From positions 62,001 to 126,000 of the forward strand of contig JANFNE010000018.1 of assembly GCA_024867545.1 (NCBI GenBank): a stretch of DNA of 64,000 nt. The letters run 5' to 3'. Each line of letters begins with the position of its first letter. Position 1 is the stretch's first letter. This document shows positions 22,864-31,366 of this stretch, piece after piece. The notes beneath the pieces were generated by a model. That model ran no database searches and was not told the DNA's origin. It was given only the letters and a program-made list of their open reading frames with translations. Origin of the DNA: Phytopythium helicoides. Its lineage: Eukaryota > Oomycota > Peronosporomycetes > Pythiales > Pythiaceae. The position numbers and the translations under genes are program-made.

Positions 22864-22884
22864 AAAAAAAAAAAAAAAAAAAAA
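22864..22884 (+). repeat. Homopolymer A(21)
   Basis: Pure run of 21 A. The same position in the right arm reads only a short TAAAAGAAG stretch, so the run expanded after the duplication or is an assembly effect. Confidence 0.9.
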
Positions 22885-23092
22885 CGCTGTGTGTTTGCTT
22901 TTCCTAGTAAGACAGCGTACTTCGAAATACAATCTTTTCACTCGAATATCACGAGACCATGGTAGGTGTGAGCCATTCGCGATCAAATACATCAAATCTC
23001 ATGAAGACACGAAAGAGCAACGTAATACCCAAAAAGTTGGGAAAGATAGGAGAGCAGTGGTGCTGAATAAACGTATCGGCTTTAGTTATCAA

Positions 23093-23430
23093 GCTTTCGC
23101 TCCGCTCGTGCGTGCTCCGCTCTTCGCGCGCTCGCAGGGGGATTACCTCGCTTCGCTCGGAGAGGCGCCAGTGGCGCCGCAAGAACGGTATCATAAAGAA
23201 TCGGTAACTGATTTAACATAAAATTATAGCCAATAATATGATAATACCACTGTGACAAAACGCTTCCAGACACACACGCAGACACGCACTGGCCACACCT
23301 CTTTGGCTTAGTTTCTTGTTAGATAGATAGATGCGTCGCCGTGACGACTCACGAATACGACTCACCGGTACTGGTCGAGACAAAAAAGGTACATATTGAA
23401 GCGAAGAATCACATCAACGCTGTGGGTGAT
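23093..23430. other. Spacer sequence beyond the left arm end
   Basis: No gene seen. Just outside the arm is a GC-rich, CTCCGCTC-repeating tract (23096-23170) that includes the palindrome GGCGCC-AGT-GGCGCC. This unlike-composition patch may mark the rearrangement junction. Confidence 0.4.
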
Positions 23431-23439
23431 CGAGATGGG

Positions 23440-23512
23440 TGGAGCTGAGGATGCGGAGAATGGAGGCATTGTAGTTGTCGAGCAGGAAGCGGTGCAGTGT
23501 CAGATTTTATGG
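23440..23512 (-). pseudogene. Relic of a Myb-like gene N-terminus
   Basis: The minus strand reads TCTGACACTGCACCGCTTCC and then TGCTCGACAACTACAATGCC, equivalent to TLHRFLLDNYNAS of the family start. Its initiator and the Myb repeat are lost. Its upstream flank (23513-23600) is an inverted match to 28,850-28,915, next to the relic at 28921, so these two relics form a third inverted pair. Confidence 0.6.
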
Positions 23513-23851
23513 TAGTGAGGCGAGGTGTGGGCTCGAAGTGGATCGTTGGAAAGGGAGGTCGGCTCGATCGCCCTCATGGTTTGAGGTGGGCATTGCGGCA
23601 CATGCATCTTTGTCATTGGCGGCATGCCTTCTGAAGCTACATGTACTGTACTACCAAAAAAAACTACGGTACTTTTTTTTTTTGACTCGCGACTCGCGGG
23701 GGGGCGGGCCAGGAAAGAGGCGGGGCACTGAAGTTATACGGTACACTCGAACATTTCTGGCCAATCGGAAATGACGACTTTGGGGTCGCAGCGTTTGGGC
23801 CGACTACATGAAGGCCGCGATTCAAGTTCCGCTGGCAGCTCGACGCCGCTG

Positions 23852-23867
23852 GCTCACTTTGCGATTC
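23852..23867 (+). promoter_or_regulatory. Inr-like element upstream of MYB-C
   Basis: GCTCACTTTGCGATTC resembles the known oomycete initiator consensus (GCTCATTYYNCAWTTT) with three mismatches and lies about 50 bp before the MYB-C start codon, a usual distance. Match quality is modest. Confidence 0.35.
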
Positions 23868-23917
23868 TCCGCCTCCGGTTCACACCTCTCACGCCTCGCT
23901 CCAGCGTTGCCAGTACG

Positions 23918-24310
23918 ATGATCGACCCGACACTGCGCCGCTTCCTGCTCGACAACTACAACGCCCCCGTGCACCGCAACCGCGCTCAGCGTGCCCGCCG
24001 CTCCACCTGGACCGACGAAGAACACCGGCTGATGCATGAGGCGCTGCGGCTCTTGCCTCCAGACTGCTCGTGGCTCGACGTCGCCAACTACATTGGCACC
24101 AAGACGCGCACCCAGACGCTCTCTCACGCGCTCAGCCTGCGTCGCCGCTACACGCGATCGTTGAACGCCGCTGCGCATGATGTCGTTGTAGCTGAGAACG
24201 TGGGCGAAGTCCCACATGACCCACTTCCGATGGAGCTTTGGAGCTTCCTCTTCGAGATGCCCGACTTCTTTGGCGCCGTAGACGACGTCTTGGAGCCACT
24301 GTCACCGTGA
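23918..24310 (+). CDS. Single-repeat Myb/SANT-like protein, short form (MYB-C)
   Basis: 130 aa, start MIDPTLRRFLLDNYNAP at 23918, a Myb repeat identical to MYB-A at nearly all positions (STWTDEEHRLMHEAL, CSWLDVANYIG, SHALSLRRRY), and an acidic tail ending VLEPLSP. It lies in the spacer of inverted duplication 1 and is the inverted partner of MYB-A. The reading frame is intact, so it may be functional; expression is unknown. Tail differences from MYB-A cluster in the LWSFLFEMPDFF segment. Confidence 0.72.
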   Translation: MIDPTLRRFLLDNYNAPVHRNRAQRARRSTWTDEEHRLMHEALRLLPPDCSWLDVANYIGTKTRTQTLSHALSLRRRYTRSLNAAAHDVVVAENVGEVPHDPLPMELWSFLFEMPDFFGAVDDVLEPLSP

Positions 24311-24465
24311 TCGACGGGTGATCGCTCGCGCCTGGCGATCTGACTGAGAACAGAGTTGAAGCAATTTGAATTGAAGTGTGTAGTACATGAAGTTTAGTAC
24401 ATAAACGACCAACAAGTTGAAGCTGTAAACACAAAAACAAACCGTCGTATACTCGTTTGACACGT

Positions 24466-24640
24466 TCACGCTGGACCCGAATACCAATCAATGAAAGCAT
24501 CAAGCGCCTCGACCAGCTCTCCATGTCTGATGAATGAGCTTCTACATATGCATGGAGACAGGCAACGGCCACGTCGCGATCCGCATCAGGACACGATAAA
24601 GATCGAGATCTGGTAATGGAGCGCACTAAAACCTGTCGTT
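24466..24640 (-). pseudogene. Broken copy of the TKL kinase C-terminus
   Basis: The minus strand encodes SCPDADRDVAVACLHAYVEAH, matching SCPEAVRNLAAACLHADVEAR near the end of the kinase at 17067-19808. The DNA match continues through the equivalent of the stop codon (TCACGCT at 24466) into the shared 3-prime flank. Frame breaks follow after YVEAHSSD. Nothing upstream of this piece resembles the rest of the kinase, so only the 3-prime end was duplicated or retained. Confidence 0.75.
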
Positions 24641-25544
24641 GGACCTTGGGCTCCACCGCACCAATGCGAGAAATAACTCTAACATCATAGTTATTGCTAT
24701 CGTCACCCCCTGTGACTGCTACGACAGCTGTATACGAACTCGATCTCACGCGCGAGAAGAACCCAATGAGCGCGCTTGGTGCACTCGTGTCGGGTTCCAA
24801 CTTGTTTTGTGACCGAGCATCCTCTGACTTGTGCTTCAGAGGGCTCTCGATTTGTGTGCTCCCCTGCAGAAAACTGCTGAGGATGATAATGTCGTGATTG
24901 AGGCGATGACGACTCTAGCGTTCCAGACCATTGGTGAGGATGTGAGATGGTTTTCTCTTCCATCGTATAATCTATCCCCCAGATAGACCCCAAAACCACA
25001 TCACAGTTGCGCTCTTGAGATGGTTAACAAAGCAAAAAAGAAGCATCATGTCCTCGCCATCTCGTTTGTGATTTGTTTGAGTGAATCAAAAATGGAAGTG
25101 CGAAACCTTAGGACACACCGAAGAGCGGTTGACAGCAAGCTATGGTACAGATAACGATTGAATTACGGGAAGCGTCGCAATTTTACAACTTTGTTGCACT
25201 GTTCGATTAAACAACCGGCTATCTTCTCGTCTGTCAAAAGAAGAGTTATCTCGAGCTTTGACCAGTATGAATCGTAGGAAGAAACTTCGTTAAAAGTTGA
25301 GTGAGAATATTTGGATAACCTATCAGTTTACCTTGTGATTTTTTAAACGAAGGTCATCTCAAGTAATTTTCGTGTGGCTTTCGTAAATTGGTGCTATTCA
25401 GGCACGATAATTCTCACCATTCAAAGCGGCAATAAGCCGAAATACCATGCTCGCCTTTTTGCAGGCAAACTACCGAAGGTGGCTTGTCCGGAATACTGTC
25501 GGCCATTGGATTGAAGTTGAGATGATCGAGCGTCTTTCGAGCTT
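24641..25544. other. Spacer without recognisable genes
   Basis: AT-richer stretch between the kinase relic and the right arm of inverted duplication 1. Several short frames are open but show no motif. I see nothing supportable here. Confidence 0.4.
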
Positions 25545-25965
25545 GATTACTAAAGCCGATGTGTTTATCCAGCACCACTGCTCTCCTATCTTTCCCAACT
25601 TTTTGAGCATTACGTTGCTCTCTCGTGCCTTCATGTGATTTGATGTATTTGATCGCGAATGGCTCACGCCTACCATGGTCTCGTGATATTCGAGTGAAAA
25701 GGTTGTATTTCGAAGTACTAGGAAAAGCAAGCACACAGCTTCTTTTACACTGTGGCTGTGCAAATGTTGGTTCACGATAGCCAAGAGTCATAATGGGCTG
25801 CTAATCAAATCGACAGGAATGTAACCACAAATGGACGTTCTCGTTTCCTTTTTCGCTATCAAACGCAATTTTCCGTTCAAGCAAAAGTAACCATATCACT
25901 CATCGCTAAGTATCTATCCACTGCCATCCACTTCGACACGCTACTTCACCAAGCAACCTGTGTGC

Positions 25966-26050
25966 GGTTATGTCAATATCGTTCTGCACCAGATGTTTCA
26001 CCTAAAGCACTCGGTCATGGTTGTCCGTTTCATTTTCGAATTCGTTGGTT
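25966..26050 (-). pseudogene. Relic of a Myb-like gene 3-prime part (right arm)
   Basis: Inverted counterpart of the relic at 22561-22640. The minus strand carries the same AACCAACGAATTCGAAAATG core derived from the NELENETDxxGQV coding region of the long-form Myb genes. Confidence 0.6.
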
Positions 26051-27113
26051 GCACGCGACAGATGTAGAATCCTCTACATCCAGTTGAGGAATTCGTTATG
26101 AGACCTCGACCCTTCCTGTCGTGTCCCGGGACAATCACAAACTGCATCAAAGTCGTGGAGTTGGTTTCATAGCTCCGCCGGTGAACACCGACGTGGAGAA
26201 GGTTGTGAGTGAAATCGAAGTGTTATTTGCATCGATCAACGAAACGGTTTGTGCTTTGCGATTACTTGCTGCGTCAGTAGCAAATATCCTGTAGAAGCCT
26301 CGGTGAGATGCATAGAATTGCGAGCCACCGAGCTCGTCTTTGCCAGAAAACTTATACAGTGAAGTCTGGAGCGGCCATTTTGAATTTTGCAAGCTGTGTG
26401 AACAGACCATACTCTTGATACACGACGCTCACAATGCTACTGCTTCGTATCGCATTCTGCTAGCCAACTCAAGAAGACAGGACTTAGCGTGGGTCAGGAA
26501 AGCAAGCTCATGAGCCATCTTCGATTGCAACAGCTTATAAGCTAGCAGCCAAGCCCAGCATGGCAAAGCAAGCACAGCTCAAATGTGGAAAAGTGCAGAG
26601 CTGCTTCAAGAGCACTCAGCAGCTCCTGCTGCGTTACCAAAGCAGATCTCGTCAGTTATATAAAGACGATAGAGAAGATTTGGTCGCTTGATCACGCCTC
26701 CCGTGTCTAGATGAGGATCGGTACATCTGCAAATGCCGTGATGATACTGAGGAATGGAAATGTGGCTCTCGATGGGGGGTGTCAAGAGAGCGACTTGCTG
26801 AGTCGCGTCTGTTGTAATATAGACTGGAGCCTTTGTCTTTTACCTTTGTCATCACTTGTATCGTTCATTTGTCTCGATGATCCCTCAACCTGGACGAAAT
26901 CCAGCAGTAAAGAAACGAAGAGACGAGCGAACGAGCGGCAATTGAGCAAAGCAGAGTAGATCAGAATTACTTCGAAGTAGTGAAGAAGTAGTAATCAAGG
27001 GAATTGAACTTGTCAATCAATCATGACAGCAACCACGACCATGCAAACACTTTGCACAATCTAATCAAGCATACAAAAGAAAAACCAACCAACACTCGAT
27101 GCATACACATTCT

Positions 27114-27938
27114 TCATGGTGAGACAGGCTCCTGCGAGTCGTCAATGAAGTCGATGAGTTCGATGTTGTCGGGGAGGAGGCTGGTAAGCTCATTCCGCCA
27201 AGCTTCATCACTGACCATCTCTTGAGCGGCCGTGTCAACCCCGTTGACTACCTCCTGCACAATAGCCGCATCCTCCTGAAACACTTGACCCTGGTTGTCT
27301 GTTCCATTCTCCAACTCGTTGGACGCATTAGATAGATGTGAGTTCGACACGGCAGCTACCTCGGGTTGCGCATCATGGAGAATAGCGGTTTCGTCAGTCT
27401 CGTTGGTAGTGTTGAGGATCGGGGTGTGATAAAATTGAGGCCCTCCCATCGCGTGGTCATGCTGGAGCACAAGAGGACTCGGTGCTTGGATGGAGCACCA
27501 TTGAGCCGCCCACACATCTTGGGGTATCATCATGCATATTATTGAGGCACCCGTTGGCGCCTGGTCATGAACGTGAACCGGCTGGGCTGTCGAAAACATC
27601 CCCGGCAAATCCCAGTAAACCGAGCACGCGCTTAGCAAATCAGGTATTGGCTCGCTTGCTGTCACCATGGCCAGTGTTTGCTGCCGGTTTCTATCGGCTC
27701 TTGTGTAGCGGCGTTGCAGGCTGAGCGCGCGTGAGAGCGTCTGGGTGCGAGTCTTGGTGCCGATGTAGTTGGCGACGTCGATCCACGAGCAGTCTGGAGG
27801 CAAGAGCCGCAGCGCTTCATGCATCAGCCGGTGTTCTTCGTCGGTCCAGGTGGAGCGGCGGGCACGCTGAGCGCGGTTGCGGTGCATGGAGGCGTTGTAG
27901 TTGTCGAACAGGAAGCGGCGAAGCGTCGGGTCAATCAT
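27114..27938 (-). CDS. Single-repeat Myb/SANT-like protein, long form (MYB-D)
   Basis: 274 aa from the ATG at 27938. Myb repeat STWTDEEHRLMHEAL, CSWIDVANYIG, TQTLSRALSLQRRY, then a long tail with CSVYWDLPGMFS, MMIPQDVWAAQW and YHTPILN, ending FIDDSQEPVSP. It is the inverted partner of MYB-B and keeps the 23-residue segment missing there, so it represents the fuller form. Probable DNA-binding protein, target unknown. Its upstream flank shares CTCACCACCTCCATCGGCTC with MYB-B and then diverges. Confidence 0.74.
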   Translation of the reverse strand: MIDPTLRRFLFDNYNASMHRNRAQRARRSTWTDEEHRLMHEALRLLPPDCSWIDVANYIGTKTRTQTLSRALSLQRRYTRADRNRQQTLAMVTASEPIPDLLSACSVYWDLPGMFSTAQPVHVHDQAPTGASIICMMIPQDVWAAQWCSIQAPSPLVLQHDHAMGGPQFYHTPILNTTNETDETAILHDAQPEVAAVSNSHLSNASNELENGTDNQGQVFQEDAAIVQEVVNGVDTAAQEMVSDEAWRNELTSLLPDNIELIDFIDDSQEPVSP

Positions 27939-27985
27939 GACGGCTGGAGGACGTAGAGCCGATGGAGGTGGTGAGAGATGTGGGC

Positions 27986-28593
27986 TCCAAACGGAACGTT
28001 GACAAGTGAGCTCGGCTCGATCGACCGGTGGGCTTCAACGTGCACTTTTATTTTTGACTCGCGGAGTGCCCTCCGTCCGTCGAGCGACGGCGGGCTGTCG
28101 CGTCTTGAGCGCATGCATTCTCGCTTCTCTCTCGTGCCGAAAGCCCTCCCCACACAGGAACCTACGGTACACCCGCGCGCGCTGAAACCGCAGCTCCTCA
28201 ACACCCAAGCCGTACCTGCACGTTCAAGCGGTTCGGCAGGTATCAATTTTGACAGCCGGGCCTTTCCGGCGCCCATCTTCTGACATTGAAGTTGATGTGC
28301 GGTCTGCATGTAGTCGGTCCAAACGCTGCGACCACGAAATCGTCATTTCCGATTGGTCAGAAACGTTCGAGTACCGTGAAGCGCGTCGAGCGTTGTGGTG
28401 GGAGGCCTGGAAAGATCATCTGATCGATACCTGAACTCCAGACGGCTCTGCTGAGGCGGTCGTACGCGCGCAAGATGGAAAGTTGCTTTGGCGCCACTGC
28501 GCTAGCTAGCCTTCTCCGGCTGACGCTAGCGCCGGCGCTGGTTTTAGCGCCGGTTCTCGTCATGTGACGCGTGATGGCAGTGCGATCCGTCGG
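27986..28593. other. Intergenic, upstream of MYB-D
   Basis: No gene supported. Near 28500-28560 are GCTAGC and GCGCCGGCGC palindromic pieces around repeated AGCGCCGG units. The MYB-D promoter should lie at the left end of this stretch. Confidence 0.35.
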
Positions 28594-28675
28594 CTCGCTA
28601 TGCTCGTGGGCGATTTTCGGATACCTGCGTTGCATGGGCAACACGAGCGGATGCGTTTGAGCGCCTGTCTTGGAG
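28594..28675 (-). pseudogene. Relic of a Myb recognition helix
   Basis: The minus strand reads SKTGAQTHPLVLPMQRRYPK, which lines up with TKTRTQTLSRALSLQRRYTR of MYB-D without gaps. The preceding and following parts of a Myb gene are missing or unrecognisable. Confidence 0.5.
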
Positions 28676-28920
28676 CGAACATCCGCCCAAAGCACAAAAT
28701 GTGACGGGTACACGATAATCGAATCGAAAGCCAGACGCAGCAACCAACCCGCCACGCAAGCGCATCTTATTCATCTGGATGTACTGTAGTTCTGCTGTGG
28801 CGTTTCGGCAACTTTCGAGTACTGTACCGTAGGCTTCAGAAGCACCTCAAATCATGAGAGCGATCGAGCCGACCTCCCTTTCCAATGATCCACTTCGAGC
28901 CCACACCTCGCCTCACTACC

Positions 28921-29025
28921 ATGATCAATCTGACACTGCACCGCTTGCTTCTCGACAACTACAACGCCTCCATTATCCGCTTCCGCGCTCAGCGTGCCGG
29001 CCGCTCCACTTCAACTCGAGGCCCC
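28921..29025 (+). pseudogene. Relic of a Myb-like gene N-terminus
   Basis: Starting at ATG 28921 the frame reads MINLTLHRLLLDNYNAS and then RAQRAGRSTS, a clear match to the family start, after which the Myb repeat is replaced by unrelated sequence. It pairs in inverted orientation with the relic at 23440-23512. Confidence 0.65.
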
Positions 29026-29174
29026 GCTGGCATTGATCGCTTCAATGTAGCTTCTTGTCTCGTCCAGACGACCGAGTCAACTCGGCTGAGTCGTCACGGC
29101 GTCGCGGTACGCCCCACTGTGACGCTCCTCTGGTTGCAAGACGCAACTCGCATTGCGACCAAGTGGTCTCGACA

Positions 29175-29190
29175 GCTCATTCCCTAAATT
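29175..29190 (+). promoter_or_regulatory. Inr-like element upstream of MYB-E
   Basis: GCTCATTCCCTAAATT matches the oomycete initiator consensus with two clear mismatches and sits about 50 bp before the MYB-E start codon. Position and match are both as expected for a transcription start. Confidence 0.45.
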
Positions 29191-29237
29191 CACGACTAGA
29201 GCTCAAGCCTCCCCTGCATTAGCGTCCGCCAGCCCTC

Positions 29238-30029
29238 ATGGTCAGTCCGACGCTGCGCCGCCAGTTACTACTGCACTTCGACCCCTTCCGATCCCGCCGC
29301 AGCGCACGCTCCACCTGGAGCTACGAGGAGGACCTGCGGTTCCATGAGGCGCTGCGGCTCCTGCATCTAGACTGCTCGTGGCTCGACGTCGCCAACTACA
29401 TCGGCACCAAGACGCGCACTCAGACTCTCTCGCGCGCGCTCAGTCTGCGCCGTCGCTACACAAGAGCCGATAGTAACCGACAGCGAACACTGGCCATGGT
29501 GACAGCAAGCGAGCCAATACCCGCTTCGCTAAGCGCGTGCGCGGTTTACTGGGATTTGCCGATGACGTTTTCGACAGCTCAGCCGGTTCACGTTCATGAC
29601 CAGGCGCCAACGGGTGCCTCAATAATATGCATGATGATACCCCAAGATGTGTGGGCGGCTCAATGGTGCTCCATCCAAGCACCGAGTCCTCTTGTGCTCC
29701 AGCATGACCACGCGATGGGAGGGCCTCAATTTTATCACACCCCGATCCTCAACACTACCAACGAGACTGACGAAACCGCTATTCTCCATGATGCGCAACC
29801 CGAGGTATCTGCCGTGTCGAACTCACATCTATCTAATGCGTCCAACGAGTTGGAGAATGGAACAGACAACCAAGGTCAAGTGTTTCAGGTGGATGCGGCT
29901 ATTGTGCAGGAGGCTGTCAACGTGGTCGACATGGCCGCTCAAGAGATGGTCAGTGATGAAGCTTGGTGCAATGAGCTTATCAGCCTCCTCCCCGACAACA
30001 TCGAACTCGTCGACTTCATTGACGACTAG
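29238..30029 (+). CDS. Single-repeat Myb/SANT-like protein, long form, C-terminally truncated (MYB-E)
   Basis: 263 aa. The N-terminus (MVSPTLRRQLLLHFDPFRS) and the first Myb helix (STWSYEEDLRFHEAL) differ from MYB-B and D, but from CSWLDVANYIG onward the protein closely follows MYB-D, including CAVYWDLPMTFS and YHTPILN. It therefore looks like a diverged or mosaic copy. A TAG at 30027 replaces the Ser codon of FIDD-SQEPVSP and removes the last seven residues; the remnant of that tail is still readable as xxEPLSP after the stop. 3-prime homology with MYB-B continues to about 30,145. It may be functional if the short tail is dispensable. Confidence 0.7.
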   Translation: MVSPTLRRQLLLHFDPFRSRRSARSTWSYEEDLRFHEALRLLHLDCSWLDVANYIGTKTRTQTLSRALSLRRRYTRADSNRQRTLAMVTASEPIPASLSACAVYWDLPMTFSTAQPVHVHDQAPTGASIICMMIPQDVWAAQWCSIQAPSPLVLQHDHAMGGPQFYHTPILNTTNETDETAILHDAQPEVSAVSNSHLSNASNELENGTDNQGQVFQVDAAIVQEAVNVVDMAAQEMVSDEAWCNELISLLPDNIELVDFIDD

Positions 30030-30942
30030 TGGGAGCCTCTCTCACCATGAAGAATGTGTATGCATCGAGTGTTGGTTGGTTTTTCTTTTGTATGCTAGAT
30101 TAGATTGTGCGAAGTGTTTGCCAGTCATGGTTGCTGTTATGATGGCTTGTAGAGCCGGGTGAATTCTATAAAGCTTGTTATTCCGGTTGTTCGTCTCAGT
30201 CCAATTTGAGCACTACTGGTACTGTCACGTTAGCGTCCACGATATCACTTATAACTACTTCATGGGGACGCCAACATGTCATCGCTGAATGCTGATATCC
30301 CAAATTACACATACAGTGCTGCAGTTATGAGAGCTGGTGGGTACGTGTTCGTCCTATAGCATATATATTCGAGTTAAAGCGAGGTGCAGTGGATACCTCA
30401 ATGTACCTCAATGTGCTCGCATTTCCAAGCATCGTTGTGGAAGTGACTGTCGATTGAGTTAAGTACCCCTCAGGCGATATGCTTTCTCAGACTGTCGTAG
30501 AATGCGAAAACAAACCTCGAGAACTTGGCCCGTTGTCAACAAACTCGCACGAGAGAAGCAACCACAGAGCCAAATGAACTTTTCTTGAAAGGAAGTCCTC
30601 CCAACGCTAGTGTTTATTGGGTGTAGAGTGATATCACTATCCGTTGTGCCGTCAAAAGTGTCATTTATTGTTTCCTTGTATACCTACGTCGTGAATATTA
30701 CCATGAAATGGTAGATTACCTAATGATTTCCAAACAACCAAACGCTTACTTTGAAATCATATTTGGAGTAGTAGGCGCTGTAGACACCAATTATGCATCG
30801 CTATGACGACTCTATATCGATGTGAAGATTGCACCTTTGTCTGAATCGAAATTTTGTCCTCTGGACCAATAGCATCAGGCATGGGAGAGGACGGCGTAGC
30901 GACCATCTACTATACGGTTCAAACGAACACGTTGCGCAGAGT
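30030..30942. other. Intergenic, 3-prime flank of MYB-E and unassigned sequence
   Basis: The first 115 bp are the shared 3-prime flank of the long-form Myb genes. Beyond that I see no gene or recognisable element. Confidence 0.35.
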
Positions 30943-31222
30943 GCCGAAACGACACTTGCGTCAATCGCTACTGGCGATTCATCAGGCGTAGTGTGGCGTT
31001 TTCGTCAGGCGTAGCATGACGACCCAAGAAATTTCTTCGGCACCCATTGTACTCACCGCATCAATCGTCTAACCAATCATTTGTAACCCTGTCCATTCCG
31101 TTGTCGGACGATGGAAAGGCAAAAATGAGCTGTTGAATCTAGTCAATTCGCTCGATATTTGTCGAGAATTAGATGACAGTTACAGAATATAGCGCTCTCG
31201 GCACCTTTGAACACATGAAAGT
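30943..31222. repeat. Older inverted repeat, left arm
   Basis: Inverted, clearly diverged match to about 33195-33467. Shared blocks include ACACTTGCGTCA, GCGATTCATCAGGCGTAG, CCATCGTCCGACAACG (read inverted) and GGCACCTTTGAACA. It lies outside the near-identical MYB-F/MYB-G palindrome and is separated from it by unmatched sequence on both sides. Confidence 0.7.
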
Positions 31223-31366
31223 TCAACCAAACCAAGCCCCACAACTCCCAAGTACCGTCATTGTAATGTAAACAGCTCAAAATGGGTAGCCTCGAACTCA
31301 CCCCAAACGAGCTTGAGGATCTCGCCATTCTTTCATTTAGCAATTCGTCAGGGTCTGGCACTACCT

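Larger units (their letters stand above)
20470..23092. repeat. Inverted duplication 1, left arm
   Basis: Read on the plus strand this arm matches 25545-27985 on the minus strand. It includes MYB-B, its 3-prime flank (shared GAATGTGTATGCATCGAGTG), the noncoding stretch to the CTTCGAAGTA tract, the relic near 22.6 kb and the terminal CGGCTTTAGT-ATCAAG. Homology stops abruptly at about 23,092. Relative to the right arm it has a gain of about 250 bp at 21561-21811 and a 21-A homopolymer. The span 21267-22560 holds no gene that I can support. Confidence 0.85.
23915..24640. repeat. Inverted duplication 2, right arm (MYB-C + kinase relic)
   Basis: Inverted counterpart of about 19640-20340. It keeps the order Myb-like gene, shared 3-prime flank (CTGAGAACAGAGTTGAAGCA), kinase C-terminal end, but the kinase part has decayed. 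Confidence 0.75.
25545..27985. repeat. Inverted duplication 1, right arm
   Basis: Inverted match to 20470-23092, with the spacer 23093-25544 between the arms. It carries MYB-D at its outer end and the relic at about 26.0 kb. The noncoding stretch 26051-27113 keeps the order of the left arm but lacks the left-arm segment of about 250 bp. Substitutions and small indels are scattered throughout, so the duplication is not very recent. Confidence 0.85.

Noticed and set aside
20470..27985. Composite transposon with terminal inverted repeats
   Set aside because: The arms carry ordinary genes with introns absent and flanks, there is no transposase or recombinase inside, and no target-site duplication is visible at the outer ends; segmental inverted duplication explains it better.
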